DNA of 35,893 nucleotides, taken from assembly GCA_014377445.1 (NCBI GenBank), contig JACMPP010000007.1:1-35893 (forward strand), given 5' to 3'. The notes under the pieces are model-generated. The model was not told the DNA's origin and ran no database searches. It saw nothing but the letters and a program-made list of their open reading frames with translations. Both the position numbers and the translations under genes were made by a program. The stretch is from Oligoflexus sp. Lineage in GTDB: Bacteria; Bdellovibrionota_B; Oligoflexia; Oligoflexales; Oligoflexaceae. Shown piece by piece: positions 24,085 to 32,690 of the stretch. Numbering within the stretch: position 1 is the first letter of the stretch; each line of letters begins with the position of its first letter.

Positions 24085-24662
24085 TCCTTCTCATCGATAA
24101 CTATGATTCTTTTACCTATAACGTCGAACAATATCTCGGTGAGCTGGGGCAGAAAGTCAAGGTCGTGCGCAACGACAAAATCACCCTGACTCAGATCGAA
24201 AAGATGAAACCGGATGCCATCGTCATCTCGCCCGGTCCCGGCAATCCGGACGAAGCCGGCATCACATTGGAAACGATCAAGACCTTTGCCGGGAGAATTC
24301 CCTTGCTCGGCATCTGTCTCGGCCATCAGGCAATCGGCCAGGTGTTCGGCGGCAAAGTTAAACGAGCCCCACGCATGATGCATGGCAAAACCTCGATGAT
24401 CAAACACGATGGGAAGGGTGTCTTCAAAGGCCTGCCCAATCCGATCGAAGTCACGCGCTATCATTCGCTGCATGTTGAAGAGGAAAGTCTTCCGTCCTCA
24501 CTCAAGATCACCGCCACCACCGACGACGGAGTGATCATGGGTCTTCGTCACAAAAAGTTTCTGGTCGAAGGCGTACAGTTTCACCCGGAGTCCTACAAAA
24601 CCGAACACGGCCACAAAATGCTCGAGAACTTCCTCAAGCAGGCGTTGGGGGACAGCAAATGA
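24081..24662 (+). CDS. trpG: Anthranilate synthase component II (glutamine amidotransferase)
   Basis: A 193-residue class I glutamine amidotransferase that releases ammonia from glutamine for TrpE. The catalytic triad is visible: Cys79 in [12 protein letters not shown], and His168 and Glu170 in VQFHPES. The N-terminal [18 protein letters not shown] and the oxyanion motif [11 protein letters not shown] (50-60) are typical. It could also serve PabB for folate synthesis, as in organisms with a single amphibolic subunit; no pabB is seen in the window. It is coupled by four-base overlaps to trpE and trpD. Confidence 0.95.
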   Translation: MILLIDNYDSFTYNVEQYLGELGQKVKVVRNDKITLTQIEKMKPDAIVISPGPGNPDEAGITLETIKTFAGRIPLLGICLGHQAIGQVFGGKVKRAPRMMHGKTSMIKHDGKGVFKGLPNPIEVTRYHSLHVEEESLPSSLKITATTDDGVIMGLRHKKFLVEGVQFHPESYKTEHGHKMLENFLKQALGDSK

Positions 24663-25678
24663 AAGCTTATCTTAAAAGACTCTTCCAAGGCCTTCCCTTG
24701 AGTCGCGAGGAAGCCCGCTCGGCGATGGAAAGCATCATGGAGGGTCAAGCTTCACCCGAAGAGCTTGCGGGCTTTTTGGGCGCGATTGCGGCCCGAGGTG
24801 AGACACGTCACGAACTCGTTGGCTGTGTCGAAGCCATGCGCTCACGCGCCTTACTCTTCCCGGTAAAAAGAACCGATTTGATCGATGTCTGCGGCACTGG
24901 TGGCGACGGAGCCGATACCTTCAATGTATCGACGGCCAATGCTCTTCTTCTGGCGGCATCCGGGCTCGGCGTGGTCAAGCACGGCAATCGCGCCGTCTCA
25001 AGCCTCAGCGGCAGCGCCGACGTTTTGGAAGAGCTTAAGATCGCCATCGACGGCAGTCCCGAGCAGCTCGTGCAAAATGTCGAGGACTTTGGATTTGCCT
25101 TTCTCTTTGCCCCCATGTTTCATCCGGCTATGCGCAACATAGCGCCGATTCGGAAGGCTCTTGGTGTCAGGACGATATTTAATCTTCTCGGCCCACTTGC
25201 CAACCCTGCTCCGGTCAAGAAACAGGTGGTAGGGGTCTTCGAGCAGCGTCTGGTGCAACTCATCGCCGAATCGATGCTCGACCTCGGTACAGAGGAAGGC
25301 CTCGTGGTCTGGGGCGAAGACGGACTCGACGAAATCAGTATCGCCGCGTTGACTCAAGTTGCGCGCGTCCATCAGGGTCGAGTGAAATATTTCAAGCTCG
25401 CTCCCGAGGATTTCGGTCTGCCGCGCGCTCCACTGGCAAGCATCAAAGGCGGTAGCAGCGAGACGAATGCCCGTATCATCCTCGATATTTTCGAGGGCAA
25501 AAAAGGTCCGACCCGCGATGTCGTTGTGATCAACGCCGCAGCCGCGCTCGTGATCGCGGGCCGCGCCAAGACCTGGTTGGAAGGCGCCCGCCTCGCCGAA
25601 TCCATCATCGACAGCGGCAAGGCTCTAGGCAAAGTCAAAGAACTCCAAGCTCAAAGTCTGAAAGAGGTTAAGTCATGA
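24659..25678 (+). CDS. trpD: Anthranilate phosphoribosyltransferase
   Basis: A 339-residue enzyme that transfers phosphoribose from PRPP to anthranilate. The PRPP-binding motif is [15 protein letters not shown] (78-92), followed by [20 protein letters not shown], where the family commonly has [32 protein letters not shown] and EDGLDEIS are further family motifs. It overlaps trpG and trpC by four bases each, so the run is tightly coupled. It is separate from trpG, unlike the E. coli fusion. Confidence 0.95.
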   Translation: MKAYLKRLFQGLPLSREEARSAMESIMEGQASPEELAGFLGAIAARGETRHELVGCVEAMRSRALLFPVKRTDLIDVCGTGGDGADTFNVSTANALLLAASGLGVVKHGNRAVSSLSGSADVLEELKIAIDGSPEQLVQNVEDFGFAFLFAPMFHPAMRNIAPIRKALGVRTIFNLLGPLANPAPVKKQVVGVFEQRLVQLIAESMLDLGTEEGLVVWGEDGLDEISIAALTQVARVHQGRVKYFKLAPEDFGLPRAPLASIKGGSSETNARIILDIFEGKKGPTRDVVVINAAAALVIAGRAKTWLEGARLAESIIDSGKALGKVKELQAQSLKEVKS

Positions 25679-26478
25679 GTCCAGTTGTCCCTGCAGAAAA
25701 CATTCTGCACAAGATCGGTGAAACAGCCCGAAAGCGGGTCATCGAAGCCAAGGCGGTGCGGAGCCTCGCAATGCTTCAAGACGAGTGGCGCAGTCTCAAA
25801 CTGAAACCCAAAGATTTTGCCAAGGCTTTTCAGCACGAGTGGAACGTGATCGCCGAAGTAAAGAAGGCGAGTCCAAGTCAGGGTGATATCGCGGCTGACA
25901 TCGATCACCTTCTAGTGGCTCAGGAATATATAAGGGCAGGGGCGGCGGCCCTCTCCGTGCTTACTGAACCCCTTTTTTTCAAAGGTAAAATCGAATATTT
26001 GAAAGATATACGCCACGCATTCAAGGGCGCTTATCTCCTTCAAAAGGACTTTGTTGTCGATGTCTATCAAATCTACGAAGCGGCTCTGATCGGAGCCGAC
26101 TCGATTTTGCTCATCGTCGCGATGCTGGGCGAAAAAGAAACCCAGATTCTCTTTGATGCAGCGATGCAGATTGGAATCTCTGTGCTGATGGAAGTCCACG
26201 ATCGCGAAGAGCTGGAGATCGCCAAACGCATCGGCGCCCGTATCATCGGCGTGAACAATCGCAATCTCAAGGATATGAGTATCTCGCTCGATACCTCGCG
26301 TGACCTCATCGAACATATCCCAAGCGACGTTATTGCGGTTGCCGAAAGTGGTCTCAAGAGCCACGCGGACCTCCAGGAACTCAAAGCCCTAGGCTATCGC
26401 GCGTTTTTAGTTGGCACCCAACTCATGTCAGGAGGCGAGCCGGGCAAGGCATTGAAGGAGCTCATAGGTCATGTCTAA
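25675..26478 (+). CDS. trpC: Indole-3-glycerol phosphate synthase
   Basis: A 267-residue TIM-barrel enzyme that closes the indole ring of CdRP. Catalytic and binding residues of the family are seen: Glu61 and Lys63 in IAEVKKASPS, SVLTEPLFFKG, Lys124 in LLQKDFVVDVYQI (family LRKDF), LLIVAMLG, Glu173 in LMEVHD, VNNRNLKDM, and AVAESGLKS. SPSQG stands where SPSKG is common. It is a separate protein from TrpF. The end overlaps trpF by eight bases. Confidence 0.95.
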   Translation: MSPVVPAENILHKIGETARKRVIEAKAVRSLAMLQDEWRSLKLKPKDFAKAFQHEWNVIAEVKKASPSQGDIAADIDHLLVAQEYIRAGAAALSVLTEPLFFKGKIEYLKDIRHAFKGAYLLQKDFVVDVYQIYEAALIGADSILLIVAMLGEKETQILFDAAMQIGISVLMEVHDREELEIAKRIGARIIGVNNRNLKDMSISLDTSRDLIEHIPSDVIAVAESGLKSHADLQELKALGYRAFLVGTQLMSGGEPGKALKELIGHV

Positions 26479-27109
26479 TGGCAAGATGAAGATCAAGATC
26501 TGCGGGATTACGCGGATTGAGGATGCCCGATTAGCGATTGATCTGGGCGCCTGGGCTCTCGGTTTTATCTGCTATGAAAAGAGCCCTCGTTATATCGATC
26601 CGATTGCGATCCGCGCGATCGTGGATGCTTTGCCACGGGCGCGACCTCACAGGCTCGTCGGAGTCTTTGTGAATGAGACGAGCCAACGCATCAAAGAAGT
26701 GGCGACCCTAGCGGGGCTTGATACGGTTCAGTTGCACGGCGATGAGTTGAGTGAGGTCTGCGAAGCCCTCCAGGGTCTGACACTGTGGAAAGCTTTCCGC
26801 CTTAAGTCCGAAGATCAATTTTCGCAGGCTCAGGCCTTTGTCCCTCACGTCGAAGCTTTTCTCTACGATGCTGCGGTTGCAGGGCAGTACGGTGGCACGG
26901 GCCATCTGGTGGATTGGGATCTTCTGGATAAAGCTCCGCGCCACAAACCACTCTTAGTCTCTGGCGGTTTGAATGCCGAAAATGCCCTTGCCGCCTGGCA
27001 GCGTTTTCAACCCATGGCGCTTGATCTTTCTTCGGGTGTCGAATCCAGTCCCGGCATCAAGGATGCCCAGAAACTTGAGCAACTTTTTGCTCTCATAGAT
27101 CGAGGATAA
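26471..27109 (+). CDS. trpF: Phosphoribosylanthranilate isomerase
   Basis: A 212-residue TIM barrel that isomerises PRA to CdRP. Motifs are [13 protein letters not shown] with catalytic Cys11, [32 protein letters not shown] with catalytic Asp133, [12 protein letters not shown] and [11 protein letters not shown], then [15 protein letters not shown]. The start is the ATG at 26471, inside the end of trpC; an in-frame ATG at 26486 would also give a complete barrel. trpB follows after four bases. Confidence 0.94.
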   Translation: MSNGKMKIKICGITRIEDARLAIDLGAWALGFICYEKSPRYIDPIAIRAIVDALPRARPHRLVGVFVNETSQRIKEVATLAGLDTVQLHGDELSEVCEALQGLTLWKAFRLKSEDQFSQAQAFVPHVEAFLYDAAVAGQYGGTGHLVDWDLLDKAPRHKPLLVSGGLNAENALAAWQRFQPMALDLSSGVESSPGIKDAQKLEQLFALIDRG

Positions 27110-27113
27110 CATT

Positions 27114-28289
27114 ATGGAACAGATGCCAGACAGCAGCGGATATTATGGACGATTCGGTGGACGCTTTGTGCCTGAAACCCTCTATGGTCCTGTGAAGGAA
27201 CTGGAAAAGGCCTATGCGTTCTACTCGAAAGACCAGACCTTTCAGGACGAGCTCCGTGGCTATCTTTTCGACTATGTGGGTCGCCCCACTCCGCTCAGTT
27301 TTGCCAAACGACTGACAGAGCATCTCGGCGGCGCGCAGATCTACCTCAAACGCGAGGATCTCACGCACACCGGAGCCCACAAGATCAATAACGCGATCGG
27401 GCAGGTTCTGCTCGCAAAGAAAATGGGCAAGACGAGGATCATTGCCGAAACGGGAGCCGGACAGCACGGAGTCGCGACCGCTACGGCTGCCGCTCTTTTC
27501 GGTTTGCAATGTGTCGTCTACATGGGGAGCGTGGACATGGCTCGCCAATCGCTGAATGTCCGGAGGATGAAGCTGTTGGGCGCTGAGGTTCAGGCGGTGG
27601 AAAGCGGGTCGAAAACGCTGAAAGACGCTGTCAACGAAGCGATGCGGGATTGGGTTGGAAACGTCGATAACACATTTTACAGTTTGGGTTCGGCTCTTGG
27701 TCCCCATCCTTATCCGCAGATGGTTCGGGATTTTCACCGCGTGATCGGTGAAGAGGCCCGTAAGCAAATTCAAGCCGCCATCGGACGTCTGCCGGATGAA
27801 CTGGTCGCCTGTGTCGGCGGCGGTAGCAATGCGATCGGTCTCTTTTACCCCTTTCTTGCTGATAAAAATGTGACGATGACGGGTGTCGAAGCTGGAGGTT
27901 ATGGTATCGAAGGCGGCAAACATGCCGCCCGTTTCTCGGGGGGCGCCCTCGGAGTCCTCCACGGCGCTCTCACCTACCTGCTCCAGGATGAAAATGGTCA
28001 GGTCGCAGAAACTCATTCGATCTCTGCAGGACTCGACTATCCCGCTGTGGGCCCCGAACATTCCTATCTTCACGAGAGTGGGCGTGTAACTTACACTTAC
28101 GCGACCGACGACGAGGCGGAAGCAGCTTTTCGCCTTCTCGCCCGATTGGAAGGTATAATCCCCGCTCTCGAAAGCGCCCACGCCATCGCCTATGCCATGA
28201 AAAAAGCCCCGACTATGGGGAAAGAGAAGGTTATGCTCTTGAACCTTTCCGGACGCGGCGACAAAGATTTGGAAGGAAGATTCGCATGA
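27114..28289 (+). CDS. trpB: Tryptophan synthase beta chain
   Basis: A 391-residue PLP enzyme that condenses indole with serine. It has [16 protein letters not shown] at the start, the PLP lysine Lys90 in [31 protein letters not shown], the phosphate-binding [13 protein letters not shown] and GVEAGGYG. It is of the standard TrpB1 type that pairs with TrpA. GAGG precedes the ATG by about nine bases. The end overlaps trpA as ATGA, which suits equal synthesis of both subunits. Confidence 0.96.
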   Translation: MEQMPDSSGYYGRFGGRFVPETLYGPVKELEKAYAFYSKDQTFQDELRGYLFDYVGRPTPLSFAKRLTEHLGGAQIYLKREDLTHTGAHKINNAIGQVLLAKKMGKTRIIAETGAGQHGVATATAAALFGLQCVVYMGSVDMARQSLNVRRMKLLGAEVQAVESGSKTLKDAVNEAMRDWVGNVDNTFYSLGSALGPHPYPQMVRDFHRVIGEEARKQIQAAIGRLPDELVACVGGGSNAIGLFYPFLADKNVTMTGVEAGGYGIEGGKHAARFSGGALGVLHGALTYLLQDENGQVAETHSISAGLDYPAVGPEHSYLHESGRVTYTYATDDEAEAAFRLLARLEGIIPALESAHAIAYAMKKAPTMGKEKVMLLNLSGRGDKDLEGRFA

Positions 28290-29086
28290 GCCGACTTAAA
28301 AATACGATTGAGGCCAGAAACGCCAAAGGGCAGAAATCTTTTGTAGCCTACCTCACAGCAGGCGATCCTGATCTCGAAGCCACGCCGGCTTTGGTTCATG
28401 CGCTGGTCAAAGGGGGAGCCGATATTATTGAACTTGGGATCCCTTTCTCCGATCCCCTGGCGGATGGACCTGTCAATCAACGCGCCGCGGAACGCGCTTT
28501 GCTCAGAGGCGTGAGCCTGGCAAAGATCCTCGAGGCTGTCCCCAAAATTCGGGCGCTTTGCCCCACGACACCTCTCGTGGTCTTCAGCTACATGAATCCG
28601 ATCTATGCGATGGGTTTTGAGCGCTTTGCCGAGAAGGCGAAAGCTGCGAGTGTCGATGGGGTGCTCGTCGTTGATCTTCCCCCTGAGGAAAGTCTTGAAT
28701 ATCGACGCCTTCTTAAGGCCCAAGGACTCGACACAATATTCCTCGCCTCGCCGACCAGCAACGTGGAACGGCTGACCCTCGTCGATCAATGTTCCTCCGG
28801 ATTTGTCTACTACGTGTCACGCACGGGCGTTACTGGGGCGCAAACGAGCATATCCCAAAGTCTCGACAGTGAAATGGATCTGGTAAGAAAGACGGTGAAA
28901 AAGCCCGTTATGGTTGGCTTCGGCGTCTCGAATGCGGCGCAGGCCGCTGAGATATCGGCCAAAGCCGATGGCGTGATTATCGGCAGTGCGATTGTAAAAC
29001 TGATTGAGAATGCCAAATCCGCAAACGATGCCGCCCACGAACTCGAAGCCTTTGCCCGTGGCATTCGCCAGGCTTTAGACGCCTAA
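28286..29086 (+). CDS. trpA: Tryptophan synthase alpha chain
   Basis: A 266-residue TIM barrel that cleaves indole-3-glycerol phosphate to indole, passed to TrpB. Catalytic Glu49 ([11 protein letters not shown]) and Asp60 ([10 protein letters not shown]) are at the same numbers as in E. coli. [11 protein letters not shown] and [10 protein letters not shown] form the phosphate-binding region. It is the last gene of the trp run. No terminator with a T run on the + strand is seen after it; the hairpin at 29108 is oriented for the opposite strand. Confidence 0.96.
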   Translation: MSRLKNTIEARNAKGQKSFVAYLTAGDPDLEATPALVHALVKGGADIIELGIPFSDPLADGPVNQRAAERALLRGVSLAKILEAVPKIRALCPTTPLVVFSYMNPIYAMGFERFAEKAKAASVDGVLVVDLPPEESLEYRRLLKAQGLDTIFLASPTSNVERLTLVDQCSSGFVYYVSRTGVTGAQTSISQSLDSEMDLVRKTVKKPVMVGFGVSNAAQAAEISAKADGVIIGSAIVKLIENAKSANDAAHELEAFARGIRQALDA

Positions 29087-29100
29087 ATCGAAATCACAAT

Positions 29101-29134
29101 AAAAAAATCCTACCGAACTAAACGTTCGGTGGGA
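29101..29134 (-). terminator. Intrinsic terminator of the haem-lipoprotein genes
   Basis: An 11-pair stem (29108-29118 with 29124-29134, one G-U) with a five-base loop. Read on the minus strand it is followed by seven T residues. It lies 23 bases past the stop of the minus-strand lipoprotein gene. On the + strand the hairpin could still slow polymerase leaving trpA, but it lacks the T run there. Confidence 0.8.
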
Positions 29135-29157
29135 CTATCAAAACATGGGATGAAGAG

Positions 29158-31017
29158 TTATTTTTGAAGTTTCAGAATTGCGTCAGTGGCTACGATTTCG
29201 CGCAAGCCCGTGCTGCTATTGTAGAGGTCGAAGTAGAGCCAGCCGTCCGAACGGAAGTGGGGGAACTGGGTGAATTGCCCCTTCGCTACATTCGTTAACT
29301 GAACAGGTTTCCCGTCGCCAAGCAAGTCGATGACGAAGAGGTTCGCCGACGATTGCGCAGCTTTTACAGTTTCCGCGTGTTGCTCGTAAGCGTAATAGAC
29401 CAGGTAACGTTCGTCGAAAGAAACCTGAGGTTTCTCGCCCTTGCCAACACAGAGGCTGGCCGTCTCGCTGTCAGTCAGAGACGCTGGAAGCGCTCCGCCG
29501 GCAATCGCGGCCGAATCTGTAAGAACAAGACGGTAGCCGCCGTGCGTAGCTTTCTTAGCCGCTGTTGCAGCCGAGACAGTCCCGATTGCGATCTTCTGGC
29601 TTGGCGAAAGCATCCAGTTGGCGATGAAAGGTGTTTCAACGTGTTTGACGCTTACTTTCTCGAAGACACTGGTTTCCGACTGACGGATACGGCTCAGGTC
29701 AAAAGTGGAGTTCTCGCCGAAGATCGGTGTGTTGTCCTGAACGAGAGTGTGACCCTCGTCCGATTTGAAGCCACCGTTGATCGTCATGATGTCGCCCGAA
29801 TCGAGGCTGCTACCGAGGCCTTGGTAAAGGCCGATTTTGAGAGCTGTCGTTGCACAGTCTTCCGAGTTGAAGTCGATGTTGGCAAGCGACGCGTTCGCCA
29901 GCATGCTTTGGTTACAAAGGCGTGAGCCGTGGGCCGCGCCTTGGTACATGAAGGAAAGGTTGTCGGGTGTGAACGCCGGATCGTAGTCCGCTTCAACCGT
30001 GATTTTACGAACGTCTTTGCCTTGGAGTTTTGGCATCAGGTCGACGATAACGCTGCGTGGCTTCGCGCCCCAGGAAACATAGCGGCCATCGGCTGAACTG
30101 CGTGTCCAGTAAGTGGACTTGGCATCGAGTGTGTGGAGGCGACGAACTTCGCCAGCGCCCGACAGGATGTTCGGAACGAGGGGGAATACATCAGCGCCAG
30201 CCAGTTTCGTTTGGAAACAGCTATTGCCTTCGCAACCGAACATTTTCAAGCCGTTGCTTTGGTTCTTCGCCATCCAGCCTTCACCGTCTTCGCTCATACG
30301 TTTCACGTGGGCTTTGATGCCGGCACCGATGAAAGTTTCGCTCGCAGAGGTACAGACCTGGGGGCCATCGTGGAGAAGGAACTTGTCTTTGCCTGGTGTT
30401 TCACGCATCAGCCAGGTCAATGCCGTTTGGAAGTCTGTTTCCGAAAGAACCTTGCCGCTCTTAGGCATTGAAACAGCTTTGAACCAAGGCGCCTTCGTAA
30501 GTGTTACGAAATTGTCTTCGTTGCCGCTGAACAATTTTTGGAAAGCAGGAAGGGATGTGGCGGCTGTAAAAAAGCCGAGGTTTGCCGGTTCCAGTCCGTT
30601 GATGCCTTTGGTGATGGCATCGATGTTGCCTTCATTCGCAGCGGCTTTTTCGTCGGCTGTGAGTTCTTTGTTCAACTGAGCAAGACAGGAGAGAGAATCG
30701 AGCTTGTCTTTATCAGTCGCGTTGTCACTGGCTAGACACTTATAAGCATACCAGGTTTGGTTGTAGAGCTTGTTGAGACCATCATAGGTCTTGAACTCGC
30801 CATGACACTTCGCGCAATTGCCAGTCGGTAGAGCAGGATTGGCAACGAGGCCAAGGATTTCAGCAGCGCGTTGGGGATTGGCAGCCGTCGTAACAGTGAA
30901 GGAGGATACGGGAACCGGATCCGCTTTCAATGACGATCGAGCGTTCTGATCCGTGCAACCTAAAAGAAGGATGCTGGATGCCAGCGTGAGGAAAATTTTT
31001 TTCATACCCATTTTCAT
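29158..31017 (-). CDS. Lipoprotein with one haem c motif and propeller-like C-terminus
   Basis: A 619-residue exported protein. The signal peptide ends at a good lipobox, SILLLGC (Cys21). One c-type haem motif, CAKCH, is at residues 68-72, in a short domain after PTGN. The rest resembles TolB- or WD-like repeats: YVSWGAKPRSVIVDL, NLSFMYQGAAHGSRLC, WMLSPSQKIAIG, SFDERYLVYYAYEQ and FPHFRSDGWLYFDL. The protein is probably anchored on the periplasmic face of a membrane or at the surface and may transfer electrons or bind a ligand. An upstream partner gene, also with one haem motif, ends 27 bases before it. The ATG at 31017 or that at 31005 (MKKIF) could be the true start. I do not recognise a named family. 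Confidence 0.8.
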   Translation of the reverse strand: MKMGMKKIFLTLASSILLLGCTDQNARSSLKADPVPVSSFTVTTAANPQRAAEILGLVANPALPTGNCAKCHGEFKTYDGLNKLYNQTWYAYKCLASDNATDKDKLDSLSCLAQLNKELTADEKAAANEGNIDAITKGINGLEPANLGFFTAATSLPAFQKLFSGNEDNFVTLTKAPWFKAVSMPKSGKVLSETDFQTALTWLMRETPGKDKFLLHDGPQVCTSASETFIGAGIKAHVKRMSEDGEGWMAKNQSNGLKMFGCEGNSCFQTKLAGADVFPLVPNILSGAGEVRRLHTLDAKSTYWTRSSADGRYVSWGAKPRSVIVDLMPKLQGKDVRKITVEADYDPAFTPDNLSFMYQGAAHGSRLCNQSMLANASLANIDFNSEDCATTALKIGLYQGLGSSLDSGDIMTINGGFKSDEGHTLVQDNTPIFGENSTFDLSRIRQSETSVFEKVSVKHVETPFIANWMLSPSQKIAIGTVSAATAAKKATHGGYRLVLTDSAAIAGGALPASLTDSETASLCVGKGEKPQVSFDERYLVYYAYEQHAETVKAAQSSANLFVIDLLGDGKPVQLTNVAKGQFTQFPHFRSDGWLYFDLYNSSTGLREIVATDAILKLQK

Positions 31018-31044
31018 AAATTATCCTTAACACATGAAGTCTCT

Positions 31045-32418
31045 TTAGGGAGAATCAGTCCGAAAACGTAAAGAATTGAGAGTGTCGAGCCAGCTGGTTT
31101 GCCCTTGAGAAGCCGCCCAAATGTAGTCAGTTGGGAAGTCAGAGCGTTGCTTGAGGCGTCCGAGATTTGGAAAGCGAAGCGCAACGGAATCAGATCCGCT
31201 TATGACATCCGCCTGCAGAACATCGGTGCCGGCAAACTGATGGCAACCGATGCAATTGGTTTTGTGGTTGTGCGCGCCCTTTTCAATATAGGGATTGCTG
31301 CACCAGGATGCGCCTGTTTCATCGAGAACGGCGCGATAAGCGGCGGCGAGGGTCGGATGATCCTTTTCCATCGCATCGAGTTCGGCTCGATTCTGGGTGT
31401 AAGAGGACACGGCGCAGATTTTATATTGGTTCCAGGGAGCGCCGAGCTTTTGCACAAAGTCGGGGCGATCCTCGCCAAAATCATGATCAGGATCAGCCGA
31501 CCACCAGGCCGTGATCCAAAGCCAGTCGTCGAGTTCTTTGCTCATGATATGCATACCGCCGAGTACAAAACTTCGGCCCGCATTGGTCGCGGTCAATATC
31601 TTCTCGGGGGAAGGAGCCGCTTGCGTAAGCGCGGCATCAGCCCAACTTGCGTCAGGATTCTTCATGAGTTTTTCGAGCGAAGCCGCATCGGTTGCGATCG
31701 AGCGAAAGCCCGACTCGGTATTCAGCCAGGTGGTTTTAATCAGGACGGATGTTTTCGGCAAAGCTTCTGACCAACAGGGCTTGTAGGGAGTCTCAGACGT
31801 TGGTTTGATATCCGCCGGAAAGCAGTTTTGCAAATCAGCGAATTGTCTTGCAACAGATCCGATAAGTTCGGGGCTGAACAAAACGCGATTCATTCCCGTG
31901 AGGCCGATGAGGTCCGCCTGCTGGGGTTTGTCCATACCCTCAAAAAAACGCACCCATTTTTTTTGCAGGGGGAGGGGAAGTGTATCGAGTTCGGCATCCA
32001 GCATCGCCTGGCTTTTCGTCCATTGGTCAGGACTCAATCGCAGACCGGCGTTGAGATCGACCGCGGGAATCTGACCGAGACTAAAGCTGAGGAGACGATT
32101 GACGTCTTCGGTGGAATACCAGGTAAAAACCTTGGGGATTCGGACTGAGATTGCGGTGGCATCAGGCTTCGTTATACTAAGATCCGCAGCTTCCACGACG
32201 CGGGCGAAGGTCTGCCAGGCGAGGGTGCGGGTTGCCTTTAATGAATCGATCGTTAACTTTTGGTCGACTGAGATATCAGAAGACGAGAGAGATTGTGCGG
32301 GTCCAAGGATGCGACGGGCCACAGCATCCGCCTTTGTCTCTGAAGCCGACTTGGGTTTAAAACCGCAGTCGCTCAAAACAAAGGTCAAAACTATAAGTTG
32401 TAAGAATTTACGTCTCAT
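31045..32418 (-). CDS. Cytochrome c-family exported protein, probable lipoprotein
   Basis: A 457-residue protein. The hydrophobic N-terminus ends in VLSDC (Cys18), a lipobox with an unusual Asp before Cys. A single haem motif CIGCH is at residues 389-393, close to the C-terminus, after several Cys residues (199, 215, 335, 373) that could form disulfides. GGMHIMSKELDDWLWITAWW (288-307) resembles a stretch I associate with large single-haem cytochrome c-like proteins, in which the line HI..K..PDW.WATF recurs; this is from memory. It lies in an operon with the following haem lipoprotein. Its leader carries a 13-base tandem repeat. The substrate is unknown. Confidence 0.8.
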   Translation of the reverse strand: MRRKFLQLIVLTFVLSDCGFKPKSASETKADAVARRILGPAQSLSSSDISVDQKLTIDSLKATRTLAWQTFARVVEAADLSITKPDATAISVRIPKVFTWYSTEDVNRLLSFSLGQIPAVDLNAGLRLSPDQWTKSQAMLDAELDTLPLPLQKKWVRFFEGMDKPQQADLIGLTGMNRVLFSPELIGSVARQFADLQNCFPADIKPTSETPYKPCWSEALPKTSVLIKTTWLNTESGFRSIATDAASLEKLMKNPDASWADAALTQAAPSPEKILTATNAGRSFVLGGMHIMSKELDDWLWITAWWSADPDHDFGEDRPDFVQKLGAPWNQYKICAVSSYTQNRAELDAMEKDHPTLAAAYRAVLDETGASWCSNPYIEKGAHNHKTNCIGCHQFAGTDVLQADVISGSDSVALRFPNLGRLKQRSDFPTDYIWAASQGQTSWLDTLNSLRFRTDSP

Positions 32419-32419
32419 C

Positions 32420-32449
32420 TTCGCCCATTCGATTCGCCCATTCGATTCG
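32420..32449. repeat. Tandem 13-base repeat in the leader of the haem genes
   Basis: The unit CGCCCATTCGATT occurs twice without gap (32422-32434, 32435-32447), and the 13-base period extends to 32420-32449. It lies two bases before the ATG of the minus-strand gene, between its predicted promoter and the start codon, so it includes the ribosome-binding area. Confidence 0.9.
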
Positions 32450-32472
32450 TCCGTAAGAGGGACGGGAGAGTC

Positions 32473-32501
32473 TATATAGGGACTTTTGTTGTGGGCTTCA
32501 A
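32473..32501 (-). promoter_or_regulatory. Predicted promoter of the haem-lipoprotein operon
   Basis: On the minus strand TTGAAG (32496-32501) and TATATA (32473-32478) are exactly 17 bases apart. The predicted start is near 32466, giving a leader of about 48 bases that includes the tandem repeat. Confidence 0.5.
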
Positions 32502-32611
32502 GCTTAGAAATTCTAAGGTACGGATAGGGAAAAGCCTTGGAAACCGGCGGTGCCGAGAATTTAATCGCGAGTCGCGAGTTCCAGTTAGTTTATGAGGCGA
32601 AAAGCGAGGTT

Positions 32612-32640
32612 TTGGCAGTGAAATTGCGGTCATGTAGAGT
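32612..32640 (+). promoter_or_regulatory. Promoter-like pair facing the htrA 3' end
   Basis: TTGGCA (32612-32617, five of six) and TAGAGT (32635-32640, four of six) with exactly 17 bases between. A start near 32647 would give only about 45 bases of RNA before the terminator at 32650-32690. No + strand gene lies here. Confidence 0.35.
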
Positions 32641-32649
32641 AGAAATATG

Positions 32650-32690
32650 GAATCGCCTCTCCCGGTGAAGAGGCGATTCGCTTTTTTTTT
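32650..32690 (+). terminator. Strong terminator on the + strand at the htrA 3' end
   Basis: A perfect 11-pair stem, GAATCGCCTCT with AGAGGCGATTC (32650-32660 and 32669-32679), eight-base loop, then GC and nine T residues (32682-32690). The T run overlaps the htrA stop codon. Read on the minus strand it is preceded by the A run but followed only by CATATTT, so it is a weaker terminator for htrA. Confidence 0.7.

Noticed and set aside
27093..28181. 362-codon open frame on the minus strand opposite trpB
   Set aside because: Shadow of trpB; no motifs, and it would start inside a coupled operon on the other strand.
29108..29134. Hairpin after trpA as terminator of the trp operon
   Set aside because: The T run is on the minus-strand side only; on the + strand the stem is followed by CTATCAAAAC.
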